The notes below the pieces were generated by a model. The model was given only the letters and a program-made list of their open reading frames with translations. It was not told the origin of the DNA and made no database searches. A DNA stretch of 5,479 bases from contig CAKSWA010000070.1 in assembly GCA_934511165.1 (NCBI GenBank), forward strand, positions 1 through 5,479, given 5' to 3'. The position numbers were made by a program, and so were the translations under genes. Numbering within the stretch: position 1 is the stretch's first letter; the number at the start of each line of letters is the position of its first letter. The stretch is from an uncultured Oscillospiraceae bacterium. GTDB taxonomy: Bacteria; Bacillota; Clostridia; Oscillospirales; Oscillospiraceae. Positions 4,082 through 5,479 of the stretch are shown here, in pieces.

Positions 4082-5479
4082 TTACAGGATATCGCGTCCC
4101 TTATAGTGGACGTGCAGCAGCTCGTGCTCGCGCTCGCCGATGTCGCGCAGAAGCGTCTCAATGACGGGGTTCTGCTCGCTGCGCTTGATGAGCGCAGTCT
4201 TGTCGGCATTATAGAGTCCTGCGGCGCGGTCGTACTTGTCTTTCGTAAGGCCGTGCGGCTGACCCGCGCCGCCGACGCAGCCCGCGCGGCAGGTCATGAC
4301 CTCGATGAGATCAAAGTACTCGCGTCCGGTCTCGATCTCGTCGATGAGCTTCTGGGCATTGATAAGGCCGTTGCACACCGCGATGCGGATCGTTCGCTCG
4401 CCGACGAGCATGTTCGCCACGCGCACGCCGTCTACGCCGCGAAGGCCGGAATACTCGATGGCCATGGCCGCGTTTTTGGTCTTGTCCGGGCAGCAGCAGC
4501 GCGCGACTGCTTCCGCCACGCCGCCGGTCGCGCCGAAGATGACGCCGGAGCCGGTCGTGATGCCGAACGGCATGTCCACTGCTTCGTCTTCCAGGTTGGC
4601 AAAGTCGATGCCGCTTTCCTTGATCATGTTGATGAGCTCGATCGTCGTGAGTACGGCGTCTACATCGGGCTTGCCGTTGTGGGTGAACTCCTCGCGCTTC
4701 GCCTCGCCCTTCTTCGCGGTGCAGGGCATGACGGCGACATGGTAGACCTCGCGGCCATCGCTGTTCTTCTCATAGTAATCGCGCAGCACGGCGGCAAACA
4801 TCTCCATAGGGGACTTGCAGGAGGAGATGTGGCGCAGAAGCTCGGGGCGCTGATATTCGACATACTTGACCCACGCCGGGCAGCAGGAGGTGAACATCGG
4901 GAACGTGCCGCCGTTTTTGAGACGGTCCATAAATTCCTTCGCCTCGACGACCGTGGTGAGGTCGGCGGCGAACGAGGTATCGAACACCTCGGCAGCGCCC
5001 ATGAGCCGGAGCGCGGCAACCATTTTGCCCATGGCGTTGTCGCCGGCGTGCAGGCCGAACGCCTCGCCGATGGCGACGCGTACTGCCGGGGCGATCTGGA
5101 ATACAACGCGCTTGGTCTTGTCGTGCAGCGCGCGCCACACGCGGCCGATGTCGTTATACACGGTGATCGCAGCGGTGGGGCACACGGCGGCGCACTGGCC
5201 GCAGCCGATGCAGTCGGTCTCGGCGAGCTTCTGGTCAAATGCCGGCATCACGCGCAGATCGGCACTGCGGTGCGTGAAGTCAATGATGTTCATGCCCTGA
5301 ATTTCCTCGCACGTGCGCACGCAGTCGCCGCAGAGGATGCACTTGTTCGGGTCGCGCACGACCGAGGGGCTGGAGGTGTCGAGCGGAAGCTGCTCGCGCG
5401 TGTCCTCAAACCGGACGCGGCGCACGCCGAACCGGAGCGCCAGCCGCCGCAGCTCGCATGCGCTGGACTTTTCGCACAC
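4082..5479 (-). CDS. hydA: [FeFe] hydrogenase catalytic subunit, N-terminus beyond the window
   Basis: The C-terminal 465 residues of a cytoplasmic iron hydrogenase, catalysing H2 formation or oxidation. Visible residues 2-8 (CEKSSAC) are the last two cysteines of the His-Cys3 [4Fe-4S] site found in NuoG-like and CpI-type enzymes. The site's His and first Cys lie off the right edge, so the GTG at 5479 is an internal Val codon and not a start. Two ferredoxin clusters follow: Cys47/50/53/57 and Cys90/93/96/100. The H-cluster motifs are TSCCPAW (197-203), MPCTAKK (251-257) and TCRAGCVGGAGQP (396-408). Ligands Cys200, 253, 397 and 401 correspond to Cys300/355/499/503 of Clostridium pasteurianum CpI. 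Cys199, Glu179 and Glu182 match its proton path. The third motif has Ala where GGGQP is usual. It ends after the LLHVHY tail with no extra C-terminal domain. This architecture fits the HydA of bifurcating HydABC or a ferredoxin-linked CpI-like enzyme; the missing upstream genes would decide. Confidence 0.96.
   Translation of the reverse strand: MCEKSSACELRRLALRFGVRRVRFEDTREQLPLDTSSPSVVRDPNKCILCGDCVRTCEEIQGMNIIDFTHRSADLRVMPAFDQKLAETDCIGCGQCAAVCPTAAITVYNDIGRVWRALHDKTKRVVFQIAPAVRVAIGEAFGLHAGDNAMGKMVAALRLMGAAEVFDTSFAADLTTVVEAKEFMDRLKNGGTFPMFTSCCPAWVKYVEYQRPELLRHISSCKSPMEMFAAVLRDYYEKNSDGREVYHVAVMPCTAKKGEAKREEFTHNGKPDVDAVLTTIELINMIKESGIDFANLEDEAVDMPFGITTGSGVIFGATGGVAEAVARCCCPDKTKNAAMAIEYSGLRGVDGVRVANMLVGERTIRIAVCNGLINAQKLIDEIETGREYFDLIEVMTCRAGCVGGAGQPHGLTKDKYDRAAGLYNADKTALIKRSEQNPVIETLLRDIGEREHELLHVHYKGRDIL

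Noticed and set aside
4660..5238. Second minus-strand open frame within hydA
   Set aside because: It is out of frame with the hydrogenase, and the Ser/Pro/Arg-rich translation is a frame-shadow artefact. The hydA frame carries all the cluster motifs.
1..5479. CRISPR array, insertion sequence, att site or phage genes, including integration at the tRNA
   Set aside because: No regularly spaced repeats, transposase or integrase motifs were seen. The sequence beside the tRNA 5' end is its promoter, and the tRNA 3' end, where integration usually occurs, is off-window.

Overview
The window looks like a piece of a GC-rich, anaerobic, Gram-positive Clostridia chromosome, probably an Oscillospirales or Ruminococcaceae-type gut organism. 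The reasons are a monomeric [FeFe] hydrogenase of the NuoG-like HydA type, a short clostridial flavodoxin, a DUF3793 protein, strong AGGAGG-type ribosome binding sites, and high-GC coding DNA with AT-rich promoters. The placement is inferred from gene families only, with no search behind it.

Layout from left to right. A tRNA-Arg(CCG) on the minus strand is cut at its 3' end by the window edge and has its own strong promoter. Two hairpins in the next 200 bases lie downstream of a minus-strand flavodoxin gene. Upstream of that is a cysteine-rich DUF3793 gene only 24 bases away, so the two form an operon. Then comes a minus-strand AraC-family regulator, separated from the DUF3793 gene by a strong hairpin and a palindromic site. 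Diverging from the regulator is a single plus-strand gene for an 11-helix sodium-coupled transporter of the NSS (SNF) family, with a near-consensus promoter. The last gene, on the minus strand and converging on the transporter, is hydA. It is complete at its C-terminus but continues beyond the right edge. The convergent gap holds two GC-rich hairpins.

How the genes may work together. Flavodoxin is the usual iron-sparing substitute for ferredoxin, and [FeFe] hydrogenase is a large iron-sulfur consumer of low-potential electrons. Closely related 16-bp imperfect palindromes (ATTAGCCTATGCTAAC and GTTATCATACGCTAAC) lie in front of the araC gene and in front of the DUF3793-flavodoxin operon. The first sits at the predicted transcription start of a good promoter. 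This suggests one small regulon (regulator, DUF3793, flavodoxin) under a dimeric repressor, plausibly responding to iron or redox state. The signal and the repressor are inferred, not shown. The transporter appears to be a separate unit. Its family match is clear, but its substrate-site segments differ from LeuT-like members.

The most interesting signal is this two-site palindrome and the AraC-DUF3793-flavodoxin module it marks. I saw no CRISPR array, insertion sequence, phage gene or att site. No stretch over 300 bases lacks a gene.
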